From: Clostridiales bacterium
GTDB taxonomy: Bacteria > Bacillota > Clostridia > Peptostreptococcales > Anaerovoracaceae
Assembly (NCBI GenBank): GCA_015058155.1
Contig: SVCW01000003.1
Coordinates: 40,931 to 104,930, forward strand
DNA length: 64,000 bases
Reading direction: 5' to 3'
The position numbers and the translations under genes were made by a program. Below are positions 23,660-32,973 of the stretch, piece after piece. The notes beneath the pieces are model-generated. The model searched no databases. It was not told the origin of the DNA and saw only the letters and a program-made list of their open reading frames with translations. How positions within the stretch are numbered: position 1 is the stretch's first letter; each line of letters starts with the position of its first letter.

Positions 23660-26113
23660 TTAGTAAGGATTCTTGATAGTGTATCCGATCACATCGTGGT
23701 TACTGTCAAGCAGGAGGAAAGGAAGTCCACCTTCGCCTACATTATAGTAATCGATTGTATCAATACCGTTTTGGATGTGATCAAGATATTCAGGGAATCC
23801 CGAAAGTGACCAGAAGTGGAATTCATTCATAGTCTTTACCCATTCGTAGTCGCTCGATCCGCTGTTTATACCTGCAAGTACGTATTCTGCTTCACCTGTT
23901 TCTGTTGCAATTTCAAGAGGGATGTATTCTATTTCTTCATAGAAACCTTCGCTCTCGAATTGTGCGTAAGTCTCTGCAAGAAGTCCGTTTATATCGTAGT
24001 CGCAGAGCGTAATCTGTATAGGCATTTCTGTAGACTGATTTCTGTCAGGGACACCGACTGAATATCCTACAAGTCTTCCGTCTTCACTATAGAGGAGGAG
24101 TGCATATCCGGTTGAGCCTGTATGCATGGACGCGCTACCCTGCCAGCTGTTTGTCAGTTTTCCTCCGTTAAGCACATAATTACTCATATAACTACTGATT
24201 TTGATATACTCTTCAATGTCAGTCTTTACAGGCGGAATATTAATAAGATTCATAGTGAATATGTCAGCCTGCGGCATGATTTCCTTGAGGACCTCGAGTT
24301 CAAACTTCATCGAATCGTTTACAATCGGAACTCTGTATTCGATCATTTCTTTATCGTAAGGAGTTTCGATTGTGTAAGTTCCCGCTGATGAAGAGTCATA
24401 TGTTGTGTAGCAGCTGTATCCTATAAGGCTGTAATCTTCATTGAGGAGAAGGAAATAAGTCCAAATAGGGTTATTGTCCATCTTTTCAGGAAGATAATTT
24501 TCAAGATACTCCGCCGAAATAAAGTAATCTCCACATCCTGAAGTATATCTGCTCCAGAGTGAATACTTCTGTATGTTATTATATTCTTCTGAGTTTGTAC
24601 CGTAATTAATACCGCGAATGAAGTATTTAACGTCATCGTCAAAGATTGCTTCCGGTCCGAGTTCAGGTATCTGATCGCTCTGGAAAGCTCTTGTTTCTTC
24701 TCTTAAAAGACTTCCGATATCATAGTCACACGACTTCATATCAAATGCCCATTCGCCGTTTCCGAGATCTTCGAAATATCCGACACCGTAACCGCAAATC
24801 TCTTTATCATCTTCAAATATAAGAATGGACATGATGCCGTTTTCCCATGATGGATTGAAATTGAAGTTTCCGTAGCCGTAATGCCATTCTCCTTCAGAAC
24901 CGACAAGTTCTGCCATAGCGAAACTTGTTCTGATGTAGGAATCAAGTTCATCACCAAGATAAGGAGTTCCTTCCATAACGAATGTATCTCCTTCAGGGAA
25001 ATACTCATTCAAAGTATCCATGTTGACAAATACATCGCCGTACTGGTTTTCGGTAAATACTACTTCAACATCTTCAATGTCGTATTCAGACGTAACATTT
25101 ACTTTTACTCGTCCGCTTGAAGGTCTGTTTACATCGCCCATGATTTTAGGAAGTGCAGATGCAATGGCCGCGATGAGAAGTATCGCAATTACAGCTATTA
25201 CCTTAAACTTTCTCAAAGCACGTTTCTTCGAAGGCTTAGGAGGAGCAGGCTGTACTTCAGTAACATGCACCTCGTCAGCTGGCTCTTCTATTACGATAGT
25301 TTCCGCCATAGCAGCAGCTGCCGCCGCAGCTGCGAGCGCTTCTTTTTCAGCCTTGGCTCTCGCTTTTTCTTCCTTCGCAAGTTCAATACTTGCAGCAACG
25401 TCAATTGCTTTCTTTTCTGCAGCTTCCTTGAACGCATTAAGCTTTGCACCGGCTTCGGCCTTGAACTTTTCGATGTCCTCCTGACGCTTCTGCTCAGCAT
25501 CCTTCTTTGCCTGAAGTAATGCTGCGACTGTTTCCGGATGAGCATACTTTGCAACCTGATCATGCAAAAGTCTGCACTTGTGACATCTGTGTTCACCGGC
25601 TTTATTTACTGCACCGCAAGTACAGTACCAGATGTCTGATACCTGCTCGTATTCATATCTGCCGTCAGAAATATGTCTTCTTGAGAAATCGAGAAGTTCT
25701 CCTTCAAGAGTGAGTTTTGTAAAGGCAGGGAGCACTATCCAGTTGTTATCGCTGTTTCTCCACACGCTGCCGTCTGTATAGGCAACTGCTTTAAGCTCAA
25801 CCTTAATACTGTTTGCTTCTGAAAGAGGAAGCGGAATCGCTAAATAATGTCCGAAAGACTGTCCTCGATTTGCTTTTCCTATATTGTATATGTAAGTAAC
25901 TTCTGAAACCTTATTACCGTTTTCAAGAAATGCCACGACTGTAACTTTGACTCTCGAAACCGGCTTGCTATCTATATTTGTAAACTTCAGCTGTGCTACA
26001 AGTCTTTTTTCTTCCTTATCTTCGAGCAATGCTCCTTTTGAGAGCACGACTGGTGCCCCTGCAATATACTGGCGTTCAGAAAGACTGTAGCGCTTTACAT
26101 AACGTTCAGCCAT
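23660..26113 (-). CDS. Zinc-ribbon, single-pass membrane protein with duplicated outer module
   Basis: An 817-residue protein of unknown function. Residues 1-150 are a beta-rich domain. A Cys4 ribbon follows (WYCTCGAVNKAGEHRCHKC, about 163-180), then a charged, Ala-rich coiled coil (about 195-275) and one membrane helix (VIAVIAILLIAAIASALP, about 308-325). The C-terminal about 490 residues should face outside and contain two related modules: CDYDIGSLL...YFIRGINYGTNSEEYNNIQKY in the first and CDYDINGLL...YVLAGINSGSSDYEWVKTM in the second. GGGAGG lies 7 nt before the ATG. The next gene upstream (26129-26662) encodes a membrane protein and is 15 bp away, so the two are probably co-transcribed. 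The layout suggests signalling or scaffolding across the membrane, but this is a guess. Confidence 0.82.
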   Translation of the reverse strand: MAERYVKRYSLSERQYIAGAPVVLSKGALLEDKEEKRLVAQLKFTNIDSKPVSRVKVTVVAFLENGNKVSEVTYIYNIGKANRGQSFGHYLAIPLPLSEANSIKVELKAVAYTDGSVWRNSDNNWIVLPAFTKLTLEGELLDFSRRHISDGRYEYEQVSDIWYCTCGAVNKAGEHRCHKCRLLHDQVAKYAHPETVAALLQAKKDAEQKRQEDIEKFKAEAGAKLNAFKEAAEKKAIDVAASIELAKEEKARAKAEKEALAAAAAAAAMAETIVIEEPADEVHVTEVQPAPPKPSKKRALRKFKVIAVIAILLIAAIASALPKIMGDVNRPSSGRVKVNVTSEYDIEDVEVVFTENQYGDVFVNMDTLNEYFPEGDTFVMEGTPYLGDELDSYIRTSFAMAELVGSEGEWHYGYGNFNFNPSWENGIMSILIFEDDKEICGYGVGYFEDLGNGEWAFDMKSCDYDIGSLLREETRAFQSDQIPELGPEAIFDDDVKYFIRGINYGTNSEEYNNIQKYSLWSRYTSGCGDYFISAEYLENYLPEKMDNNPIWTYFLLLNEDYSLIGYSCYTTYDSSSAGTYTIETPYDKEMIEYRVPIVNDSMKFELEVLKEIMPQADIFTMNLINIPPVKTDIEEYIKISSYMSNYVLNGGKLTNSWQGSASMHTGSTGYALLLYSEDGRLVGYSVGVPDRNQSTEMPIQITLCDYDINGLLAETYAQFESEGFYEEIEYIPLEIATETGEAEYVLAGINSGSSDYEWVKTMNEFHFWSLSGFPEYLDHIQNGIDTIDYYNVGEGGLPFLLLDSNHDVIGYTIKNPY

Positions 26114-26128
26114 TTTTCTGCCTCCCGA

Positions 26129-26662
26129 TTAAAGTTCAGGTAAATTATCAGGGTTTGTTACTACCTGTCCGCTGGCTGCAAATCCGCCCTCAGTATTCTT
26201 TCTGATTGACTGCACATCATTAACTACCTGACCGAATCCGTAGAGTGCCCATGTAGTAGCTATACTGAAAAATGCAATGAAAATAACGAGAAGGCCTGAC
26301 GCAACAATGATAAGGCAGATTCCTACAGCCCAGAATTCACCTACGATTACATTGAATACTGTTGCGATAAGTCCGAGAACCATTGCAAGTAACCCAAGAA
26401 TAATATCTATTACACTGACAATTTCAAAGAACTTCGCAAACTTTACAATCTTTGTACCGATTCTTGTATTTTCGCCGCCGAGGAATTTTCCTGTTATAGT
26501 CTTTACTTCTTCAGCATCTGCGTCTGTATTGAGGTCAAAGTTTGATCCGAATTTACCAAGAGTTTCACCGGCTTTGCCACCTGCTTTTCCGAGTGCTTCG
26601 CCTGCTTTTCCGATTGCATCTGTATTGAGGTTCTTGAATGTGTCACCGATTTTGTTTTTCAT
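26129..26662 (-). CDS. Small membrane protein with Gly/Ala-Lys repeat N-terminus
   Basis: A 177-residue protein. The N-terminal about 45 residues carry imperfect repeats (AGEALGKAGGKAGETLGKFG). Two or three hydrophobic helices follow (ILGLLAMVLGLIATVFNVIVG, ICLIIVASGLLVIFIAFFSIATTWALYG). The C-terminus is polar. AAAAGGAG precedes the ATG. I do not recognise the family. Its coupling to the zinc-ribbon protein suggests a shared membrane complex. Confidence 0.75.
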   Translation of the reverse strand: MKNKIGDTFKNLNTDAIGKAGEALGKAGGKAGETLGKFGSNFDLNTDADAEEVKTITGKFLGGENTRIGTKIVKFAKFFEIVSVIDIILGLLAMVLGLIATVFNVIVGEFWAVGICLIIVASGLLVIFIAFFSIATTWALYGFGQVVNDVQSIRKNTEGGFAASGQVVTNPDNLPEL

Positions 26663-26737
26663 TTTACTTTCTCCTTTTATTTTCTTCCACTAGTGCTTCC
26701 AGGATTAGTCACACCATTTTCATTTTATCACCATAGA

Positions 26738-26792
26738 TAAAAAAAACAAGGCACATAACTCGCAAAGTAACAATTTGCTTGTCATGTGCCTT
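26738..26792 (-). terminator. Terminator after the acetyltransferase gene
   Basis: Stem AAGGCACAT/ATGTGCCTT (26748-26756 and 26784-26792) with a T8 run on the minus strand, just after the stop at 26808. Confidence 0.85.
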
Positions 26793-26807
26793 TGGATTTA
26801 TATTTGT

Positions 26808-27434
26808 TTATTTCAGAGGTCTGTCTTCGTCAAGGTAAAGATGAAGCATCGAATCTTCTTCAGTTATCGGGCGTATAGGTTTGCAAGGATTGCCATATGC
26901 AAGATAGCCGTCCGGAATATCCTTGGTTACAACGCTTCCCGCTCCTACTACGACATTATTACCGATTGTAACTCCGCCGAGTACTGTAACATTGCAGGCG
27001 AGCCAGACATTGTCGCCGATATGAATTTCTTCTGCGAATTCCGCCATTGTTGTACTTCCGTCAGGATTCTGTCCCATTCTTTCACTTGCAATCAGCGGAT
27101 GGTTTGTAGCCATGAGAGATACGTTTGGTCCGAAACAAACGTTATCACCGATATATACTCTCGCATCGTCCATGATTACCGTATTGAAGTTTGCAAAGAA
27201 GTTCTCTCCTATGAATGTGTGGCTTCCGTAGTTTATCTGAACCGGTCCCTGAAAATAAAAAGTCTTTCCTGTTTTACCGAGTACTTCACGAAGAATGCCT
27301 AACCTTTCAGGATCATACTCGTCCATTGAATTATATTTTCTGCAGGCCTCGTGTGCCTTGTGCTTTATATCTTTCAGTTCTTTCTTTCTGGGATCGAACA
27401 TTTTCCCCATAAAGATTTTTTCTTCCTCGTTCAT
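26808..27434 (-). CDS. maa: Maltose/galactoside O-acetyltransferase family protein
   Basis: A 208-residue left-handed beta-helix acetyltransferase using acetyl-CoA. Hexapeptide repeats are visible through VYIGDNVCFGPNVSL and IHIGDNVWLACNVTVLGGVTIGNNVVVGAGSVV. The catalytic His lies in MATNHPL. The N-terminal Maa domain (MGKMFDPRKKELKDIKHKAHEA) matches maltose/galactoside transacetylases. The family acetylates sugars, possibly for detoxification or export; the true acceptor is unknown. It is monocistronic with its own terminator. Confidence 0.9.
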   Translation of the reverse strand: MNEEEKIFMGKMFDPRKKELKDIKHKAHEACRKYNSMDEYDPERLGILREVLGKTGKTFYFQGPVQINYGSHTFIGENFFANFNTVIMDDARVYIGDNVCFGPNVSLMATNHPLIASERMGQNPDGSTTMAEFAEEIHIGDNVWLACNVTVLGGVTIGNNVVVGAGSVVTKDIPDGYLAYGNPCKPIRPITEEDSMLHLYLDEDRPLK

Positions 27435-27462
27435 ATCGTACTCTCTCTTTCAGGATCAGAAA

Positions 27463-27888
27463 TTAGTGGCAGTGATGTCCGCAGCCGCCTTCGCCGTGTC
27501 CGTGTCCACCGCAGCCGTGGCTTCCGCAAGTGTGTCCTTCACCGTGTTCGTGGTCATGGTGATTACACTTAACGTCAGGATTATATTCGAGATTTCCTGC
27601 AAGAAGTGCTTCTACTGCTGCATCAGCATCTCCTGATACTCCGCCGAAGAGCTTGATTCCAGCTTCTGCAAGTGCATTCTGAGCTCCGCCGCCGATTCCA
27701 CCGCAAACGAGTACGTCTACATCGTAGTTTGCAAGAAGTTCAGCAAGTGCACCGTGACCGCTGCCGTTTGAACCAACGATTACTGTATTTACAATCTTGT
27801 TATCTTCGATTTCGTAAACCTTGAACTGTTCTGTATGTCCGAAATGCTGGAAGATCTGTCCGTTTTCATAAGTTACTGCAATTTTCAT
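27463..27888 (-). CDS. NifX/NafY-like iron-molybdenum cofactor-binding protein with His-rich tail
   Basis: A 141-residue protein. The N-terminal about 105 residues are a dinitrogenase iron-molybdenum cofactor (NifX/NafY/NifB-C) domain: MKIAVTYENGQIFQHFGHTEQFKVYEI, then VDVLVCGGIGGGAQNALAEAGI. The last 35 residues are rich in His, Cys and Gly and probably bind metal. No nif genes are nearby; such stand-alone proteins are common in anaerobes and are thought to handle Fe-S or Mo cofactors. AAAAGGAG precedes the start. It lies 40 bp downstream of the DUF134 gene, probably in one operon. Confidence 0.88.
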   Translation of the reverse strand: MKIAVTYENGQIFQHFGHTEQFKVYEIEDNKIVNTVIVGSNGSGHGALAELLANYDVDVLVCGGIGGGAQNALAEAGIKLFGGVSGDADAAVEALLAGNLEYNPDVKCNHHDHEHGEGHTCGSHGCGGHGHGEGGCGHHCH

Positions 27889-27928
27889 AATTAGTCTCCT
27901 TTTCTATTTCAATTAATTTTTAACATTA

Positions 27929-28408
27929 CTATTCCGAGCATCCGCATGTATGCTCACCATGACCGCAGCCACAGCTGTGGCCTTCTTCATGATTGTGACC
28001 GCAATCACATTCATGTTTCTCTCTGTGGCGTCGGCAGTGTCCGCAGCCGCAGCCGTTCTCAGCTCCCTGGCAGACTTCGTAGTCTCCTCCTTCAATTCTT
28101 ATTGCGAGGCCTTCTACAAGCGCTTCGGCAACTTTTGCTCTGGCAGTATTATAAATCTGCTGAACCGTAGTTCTTGCAACCTGCATCTCCTGACCGCATT
28201 CTTCCTGAGAAAGGCCTTCCTTGTCAATGAGTCTTAGTGTCTCGTACTCATCAACAGCAAGCGTGATAAACTGCACTTCCTTCCTGCCGCTTTCGCCTGC
28301 ACCAGACTGAATCCTGAGTGCTCCGCTTTCGGCGTCAACTTCTACGGGAAGATACATCTTTGCTCCCGGCATCCTTCCGATTCTTCTGCATTTTCTTGGT
28401 CTTGGCAT
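27929..28408 (-). CDS. DUF134 family DNA-binding protein with Cys/His-rich tail
   Basis: A 159-residue protein beginning MPRPRKCRRIGRMPGAKMYLP, diagnostic of DUF134. A sigma-70 region 4-like helix-turn-helix follows (DEYETLRLIDKEGLSQEECGQEMQVARTTVQQIYNTAR). The last 40 residues (CGCGHCRRHREKHECDCGHNH...) could bind metal, mirroring the tail of its partner gene. The promoter contains a perfect 16-bp palindrome that could be its own operator. The likely role is a metal- or Fe-S-linked regulator, inferred from composition and partner. Confidence 0.88.
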   Translation of the reverse strand: MPRPRKCRRIGRMPGAKMYLPVEVDAESGALRIQSGAGESGRKEVQFITLAVDEYETLRLIDKEGLSQEECGQEMQVARTTVQQIYNTARAKVAEALVEGLAIRIEGGDYEVCQGAENGCGCGHCRRHREKHECDCGHNHEEGHSCGCGHGEHTCGCSE

Positions 28409-28432
28409 CTGTCACCTCCTGCCTCCATTATT

Positions 28433-28486
28433 AATGGCATATGCCATTTATATAATTATCATACTCCCGTTTCCGGCATATGTCAA
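28433..28486 (-). promoter_or_regulatory. DUF134 promoter with palindromic operators
   Basis: On the minus strand TTGACA (28486-28481), a 17-bp spacer, and TATGAT (28463-28458). A perfect palindrome AATGGCATATGCCATT spans 28433-28448, just downstream of the -10. A second, near-palindromic GACATATGCC (28484-28475) overlaps the -35. The two CATATG centres are 39 bp apart, which suits cooperative repressor binding. Confidence 0.7.
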
Positions 28487-28497
28487 TAACTTAAGGC

Positions 28498-28525
28498 ATA
28501 AAAAAAGGGCTTTATTCAAGCCCTT
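28498..28525 (-). terminator. Terminator overlapping the end of the DUF815 gene
   Basis: An 8-bp stem, AAGGGCTT/AAGCCCTT (28505-28512 and 28518-28525), with a T7 run on the minus strand. The stem includes the last sense codons and the stop. Confidence 0.85.
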
Positions 28526-29858
28526 CGAGATAATTAATAAACTGCTGTGCTGTTCTTCCTGAAACTCCGCCGTGGCTGATTTCCCACTTGTTTGCTTCAG
28601 CGATAAGTGTTTCTTCGTCCATTTTGATTCCGTGTCTTTCTGCAAGTACTTTTACGATTTCATAGAACTCTTCTCTTCTAGGAGCTGAGAAGTTGATAAG
28701 TACTCCGAATCTTCCTGCAAGCGAAAGCTTTTCTTCGAGTGTATCTGAACGATGGAGTTCGCCGTTTGAGCTGTGTTCCATATCGTCTCTGTCCTTCCAC
28801 TGTTCCTTGATAAGGTGACGTCTGTTCGATGTTGCGTAAATCAGAATGTTTTCAGGTCTTGATTCTACTCCGCCTTCGATGACTGCCTTGAGGAACTTGT
28901 ATTCAACTTCGTATTCTTCAAATGAAAGATCGTCTATGAAAATAATGAATCTGTAGTTTCTGTCCTTGATCTTTGCAATTACTGCAGCAAGATCCTTGAA
29001 CTGATGCTTGTAGATTTCAATCATCCTGAGTCCCTTGTCGTGGTACTCATTAAGAACTGCTCTTACACTTGTTGACTTTCCTGTGCCGGCATCTCCGTAA
29101 AGGAGTACGTTGTTTGCCTTTCTTCCGTTTACGAATGCGAGCGTATTATAAACGAGCTGTTCCTTCTGATATTCAAGACCAATAAGGTCATCAAGTCTGA
29201 CATGATCTGAATTTACAACAGGAATGAATTCGATGCCATTTCCTTCGTTCTTGATTCTGAAAGCACGATTGATACCGAAAAGACCTACACCACAGTTCTT
29301 GTAGTGCTCTGTAACGATATCGAAAATCTCATCTTCATCTTCTGCCGCAGCAATCTTAAGGCTCAGATCCTGAACTATTCTGCTGACTTCTTTGTTGTAG
29401 ATGTTTTCCTTCTTTGCAATTGCCTTATAGTCTGTAATTGTTGAAAATACATCAATATCAAGATCCTTTTCAATCTTGCTGAAGTCATACTCGAAGAGCT
29501 GCTTGAAGATTGCAAAGTCTTTTCTCGCAAAAATATTGACTGAACCGCCAGGCTGTGCGCCCATACGTTCACAAGTAAGTGTAAATGAATTCTCAGTTGA
29601 AATCATTAAATAAGTAAGATAATTGTGCCAGAGGTTTGTGTTGAATCCGTAAGTTGTACCGAGATCAAGGATTTTCTTAATCTGAGTATAAATTTTCTGG
29701 ATTGTTTCTGTTTTGTTCTGTTCGATTTCTTCTTCGGAAAGGAACTGTCTTGATGACATTTTTCTGTTATGTGCTTCAAAAGTTGATGCGAGAGTCTTGA
29801 GAATACTGTCATCGCTGATATTGCTGTAAAGCAGGAATCTGGATACAAGATTATACAT
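28512..29858 (-). CDS. DUF815 family AAA ATPase
   Basis: A 448-residue protein. The N-terminal about 200 residues are helical and of unknown role. The DUF815 P-loop domain has Walker A VLLYGDAGTGKSTSVRAVL, Walker B YRFIIFIDDLSFEEYE, a sensor-like IYATSNRRHLI and an Arg-containing motif, SLAGRFGVLINF. The start at 29858 is set by GGAGG 5 nt upstream; the frame's first Met at 29888 lies before that ribosome site. The family is common in Firmicutes and its role is unclear. The leader upstream holds two inverted repeats related to the leuB terminator. Confidence 0.88.
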   Translation of the reverse strand: MYNLVSRFLLYSNISDDSILKTLASTFEAHNRKMSSRQFLSEEEIEQNKTETIQKIYTQIKKILDLGTTYGFNTNLWHNYLTYLMISTENSFTLTCERMGAQPGGSVNIFARKDFAIFKQLFEYDFSKIEKDLDIDVFSTITDYKAIAKKENIYNKEVSRIVQDLSLKIAAAEDEDEIFDIVTEHYKNCGVGLFGINRAFRIKNEGNGIEFIPVVNSDHVRLDDLIGLEYQKEQLVYNTLAFVNGRKANNVLLYGDAGTGKSTSVRAVLNEYHDKGLRMIEIYKHQFKDLAAVIAKIKDRNYRFIIFIDDLSFEEYEVEYKFLKAVIEGGVESRPENILIYATSNRRHLIKEQWKDRDDMEHSSNGELHRSDTLEEKLSLAGRFGVLINFSAPRREEFYEIVKVLAERHGIKMDEETLIAEANKWEISHGGVSGRTAQQFINYLEGLE

Positions 29859-29873
29859 ACATACCTCCAAAAT

Positions 29874-29984
29874 GGTCTTGTTTCGCAAAAAGACTTCGAA
29901 ATAAGACCTTTATAATAATAATAAACTGCATTTAAGTCTTTATATGGTCTTATTTTAACACAAAACTATAGGACAAGACCATAT
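29874..29984. repeat. Two inverted repeats with GGTCTT/AAGACC arms in the DUF815 leader
   Basis: Inverted repeat A has arms at 29874-29885 and 29897-29908 (GGTCTTGTTTCG with CGAAATAAGACC, one mismatch). Inverted repeat B has arms at 29942-29951 and 29975-29984 (ATATGGTCTT and AAGACCATAT, perfect). The leuB terminator at 30047-30087 uses the same GGTCTTRTTT arms. The region 29859-30119 holds no gene beyond this structure. Inverted repeat A ends a few bases before the ribosome site of the DUF815 gene. Confidence 0.7.
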
Positions 29985-30039
29985 TTTCACCTTAAAAAAT
30001 CACAAAACACGAAAAAATACTTGTCCGGCCGATTTACAC

Positions 30040-30087
30040 ACAAAAAAACGGTCTTATTTGCAGAAAAACCTGGCAAACAAGACCGTT
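30040..30087 (-). terminator. Terminator of the ilv-leu operon
   Basis: A 15-bp stem (30047-30061 and 30073-30087) with arms AACGGTCTTATTTGC and GCAAACAAGACCGTT and a T7 run on the minus strand. It lies just beyond the leuB stop at 30120. Confidence 0.9.
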
Positions 30088-30119
30088 AAGCACTCAGCGT
30101 GCAAATTGTATTTTGTTTT

Positions 30120-31193
30120 TTAAAGTCTTGCAATAATTGCATCTGTCATTTCAGTGCAAGTGAGAGGAGTACCTTCTGAATCGCCGATAATATCAGCTGT
30201 TCTGAGTCCGTCTTCAATTGCCTTGTTTACAGCTGCTTCGATGCAGTCAGCTTCTTCTTCGAGGTCGAATGAATATCTGAGCATCATTGCTGCAGAGAGA
30301 ATAGTCGCAATAGGGTTAACTATGTTCTTTCCTGCAATGTCAGGTGCTGATCCATGAATCGGTTCGTAGAAACCGCACTTGCTGCTTCCGAGTGATGATG
30401 ATGCGAGAAGTCCGATTGAACCTGTAATCTGGGAAGCTTCGTCTGAAAGAATGTCGCCGAACATATTTGAAGTAACTACAACGTCAAACGCTGATGGTTC
30501 ACGTACGAGCTGCATTGCAGCATTGTCAACGTACATATCAACTACTTCAACTTCCGGATATTCTTCTGCGATTCTGTGAACAGTTTCTCTCCAGAGTCTT
30601 GATGATTCAAGCACGTTTGCCTTGTCAACACTTGTTACCTTCTTGTTTCTCTTCATGGCAGTCTCGAATGCAACTCTCGCTATTCTTTCAACTTCCATTA
30701 CGCTGTAACATTCTGTATCGTAAGCTTCTGGGCCGTACTTACCGTCTCTTCTTCCGCGTTCACCGAAATAAATACCACCTGTAAGTTCTCTTACGATTAC
30801 CATGTCAAAGCCCTTTGCTATGATGTCAGGACGAAGTGTGCTTGCTCCTGCAAGTGCAGGGTAAATCTTCGCCGGTCTTAAATTAGTAAAAAGGCCGAGT
30901 TCTGTACGAAGTCCGAGGAGTGCCTTTTCAGGTCTGAGATGCCCTGGCATACTATCCCACTTAGGTCCGCCGATAGCACCGAAAAGTACGCTGTCGCTTG
31001 CTTTACAACCATCGATTGTTTCCTGCGGAAGAGGAACTCCTGTTGCATCAATCGCTGCTCCTCCTGCAAGGTATTCATTAAAGATGAAATTGTGACCGTA
31101 TTTTTCTGCAACCACGTTAAGCACTTTTACTGCACCTGAAATGATTTCAGGGCCAACTCCGTCACCTTTTATAAGTGCGATATTGAAATTCAT
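30120..31193 (-). CDS. leuB: 3-isopropylmalate dehydrogenase
   Basis: A 357-residue enzyme for the oxidative decarboxylation of 3-isopropylmalate with NAD+, the third step of leucine synthesis. Family motifs are [14 protein letters not shown] near the start, [32 protein letters not shown], and the metal-binding [22 protein letters not shown] followed by [24 protein letters not shown]. Length is typical. It is the last gene of the ilvBNCD-leuACDB operon, 15 bp after leuD, and is followed by a strong terminator. Confidence 0.97.
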   Translation of the reverse strand: MNFNIALIKGDGVGPEIISGAVKVLNVVAEKYGHNFIFNEYLAGGAAIDATGVPLPQETIDGCKASDSVLFGAIGGPKWDSMPGHLRPEKALLGLRTELGLFTNLRPAKIYPALAGASTLRPDIIAKGFDMVIVRELTGGIYFGERGRRDGKYGPEAYDTECYSVMEVERIARVAFETAMKRNKKVTSVDKANVLESSRLWRETVHRIAEEYPEVEVVDMYVDNAAMQLVREPSAFDVVVTSNMFGDILSDEASQITGSIGLLASSSLGSSKCGFYEPIHGSAPDIAGKNIVNPIATILSAAMMLRYSFDLEEEADCIEAAVNKAIEDGLRTADIIGDSEGTPLTCTEMTDAIIARL

Positions 31194-31208
31194 CAGATTT
31201 TCCTCCGT

Positions 31209-31697
31209 TTATTCTGCCTTACTCTTGATATATTCGAAGAGTCCGCCCTTTTCAATAATCTTTGCGATGAATGGCGGGAATGCTACTGCCTGGAATGTTT
31301 CGCCTGTAGTTTCGTCAGTGATAACGCCTGTTTCAAAGTCTACTGTAACTGTGTCGCCATCATTAATTTTTTCTGCCGCTTCAGGACATTCGAGGATAGG
31401 GAATCCGATGTTGATTGCGTTTCTGTAGAAAATTCTTGCAAAGCTTGCTGCGATTACGCATGAGCATCCTGCCGCTCTGATTGCGATAGGAGCATGTTCT
31501 CTTGATGAACCGCATCCGAAGTTTGAACCGCCGACCATGATGTCACCGGCCTGAACCTTCTTGATAAATTCCTTATCAATATCTTCCATGCAGTGCTTTG
31601 CGAGTTCTTCAGGTGAAGGAGCATTTAAGTATCTTGCAGGGATGATAACGTCTGTATCGATATTGTTTCCGTATTTAAAAACTTTTCCTGTTGCCAT
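31209..31697 (-). CDS. leuD: 3-isopropylmalate dehydratase small subunit
   Basis: A 162-residue swivel-domain partner of LeuC in the isomerisation of 2- to 3-isopropylmalate. Motifs are [16 protein letters not shown] and [19 protein letters not shown]. Length fits the compact LeuD type found in clostridia and archaea, matching the compact LeuC. GGAGGG precedes the ATG. It lies 12 bp after leuC. Confidence 0.96.
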   Translation of the reverse strand: MATGKVFKYGNNIDTDVIIPARYLNAPSPEELAKHCMEDIDKEFIKKVQAGDIMVGGSNFGCGSSREHAPIAIRAAGCSCVIAASFARIFYRNAINIGFPILECPEAAEKINDGDTVTVDFETGVITDETTGETFQAVAFPPFIAKIIEKGGLFEYIKSKAE

Positions 31698-31709
31698 TTC
31701 ATATCCCTC

Positions 31710-32969
31710 CTATACTTCTTCAGGTGATGCGAGGCATCCTGCGATTGCTGATGCTGCTGCTACTGCAGGGCTTGCGAGGATGATTTCACTAGTTTCGTGA
31801 CCCATTCTTCCTACAAAGTTTCTGTTAGTTGTAGTTACTGCTCTTTCGCCTGCTGCAAGTACTCCCATGTGACCGCCGAGGCAAGGTCCGCAAGTAGGAG
31901 TTGAAACTGCACATCCTGCTTCTACGAAAATCTGAGTAAGACCTTCATTGATGCACTGCATATAAATGTCCTGAGTTGCAGGGATAACGATGCATCTTAC
32001 ACCGTCAGCAACCTTCTTTCCCTTTAATACTTCTGCAGCAATTCTCATGTCTGAGATTCTGCCGTTTGTACATGATCCGATGATTACCTGATCGATATGG
32101 ATGCCCTTGACTTCGTCAACTGTCTTTGCGTTTCCAGGGAGGAAAGGCATAGCTACTGTAGGCTTGAGAGTGCTTAAGTCGATTTCAACAACCTGTTCGT
32201 ACTCTGCATCTTCGTCTGCTTCGTAAACCTTGATTTCTCTGTCAAATCTTCCGTTTACATATTCCATTGTGATTTCGTCAACAGGGAAAATACCATTCTT
32301 TCCGCCTGCTTCGATTGCCATGTTTGCAATTGTGAATCTGTCGTCGATTGAAAGTTCCTTAACGCCTTCTCCCGCAAACTCGATTGACATGTATCTTGCG
32401 CCATCAACACCGATGATACCGATGAGGTGGATAATAACGTCCTTACCGCTTACATACTCAGGCTTCTTACCTGTGAGAACAACCTTGATTGCCTGAGGAA
32501 CCTTGAACCATGTCTGGCCTGTTGCCATAGCTCCTGCAAGGTCAGTTGACCCGATACCTGTTGAGAAAGCACCGAGTGCTCCGTATGTACAAGTATGTGA
32601 ATCCGCTCCGATAACGCAGTCTCCAGGGCCTACCATACCCTTTTCAGGAATGATAGCATGTTCAACACCCATACATCCTACATCGTAGAAATGCTTTAAG
32701 TTCTGCTCCTTTGCGAATCTTCTGCAGATAGCACAGAGTTCAGCAGACTTGATATCCTTACAAGGTGTATTGTGGTCAAGTATCATTGCAACCTTTGTAT
32801 TGTCAAATACTTTTGTAAATCCTTCTTTTTCAAATACTTCGATTGCTACAGGTCCTGAAATATCGTTACCAAATGTAAAGTCAATCTTTGCTTCGATAAG
32901 ATCTCCGGCTTTTACTTCGTCAAGCCCTGCGTGTGCAGCGAGAATCTTCTGAGTCATTGTCATTCCCAT
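31710..32969 (-). CDS. leuC: 3-isopropylmalate dehydratase large subunit
   Basis: A 419-residue aconitase-family [4Fe-4S] enzyme. Cluster ligands are visible in [15 protein letters not shown] and in [13 protein letters not shown]; substrate motifs include [23 protein letters not shown]. The start at 32969 follows AGGAGG by 9 nt and lies 4 bp after the leuA stop. The frame's earlier Met falls inside leuA. Confidence 0.96.
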   Translation of the reverse strand: MGMTMTQKILAAHAGLDEVKAGDLIEAKIDFTFGNDISGPVAIEVFEKEGFTKVFDNTKVAMILDHNTPCKDIKSAELCAICRRFAKEQNLKHFYDVGCMGVEHAIIPEKGMVGPGDCVIGADSHTCTYGALGAFSTGIGSTDLAGAMATGQTWFKVPQAIKVVLTGKKPEYVSGKDVIIHLIGIIGVDGARYMSIEFAGEGVKELSIDDRFTIANMAIEAGGKNGIFPVDEITMEYVNGRFDREIKVYEADEDAEYEQVVEIDLSTLKPTVAMPFLPGNAKTVDEVKGIHIDQVIIGSCTNGRISDMRIAAEVLKGKKVADGVRCIVIPATQDIYMQCINEGLTQIFVEAGCAVSTPTCGPCLGGHMGVLAAGERAVTTTNRNFVGRMGHETSEIILASPAVAAASAIAGCLASPEEV

Positions 32970-32973
32970 TGTA

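Noticed and set aside
27463..28408. Part of a nitrogen-fixation cluster
   Set aside because: Only a stand-alone NifX/NafY-like domain is present, with no nif structural or assembly genes nearby.
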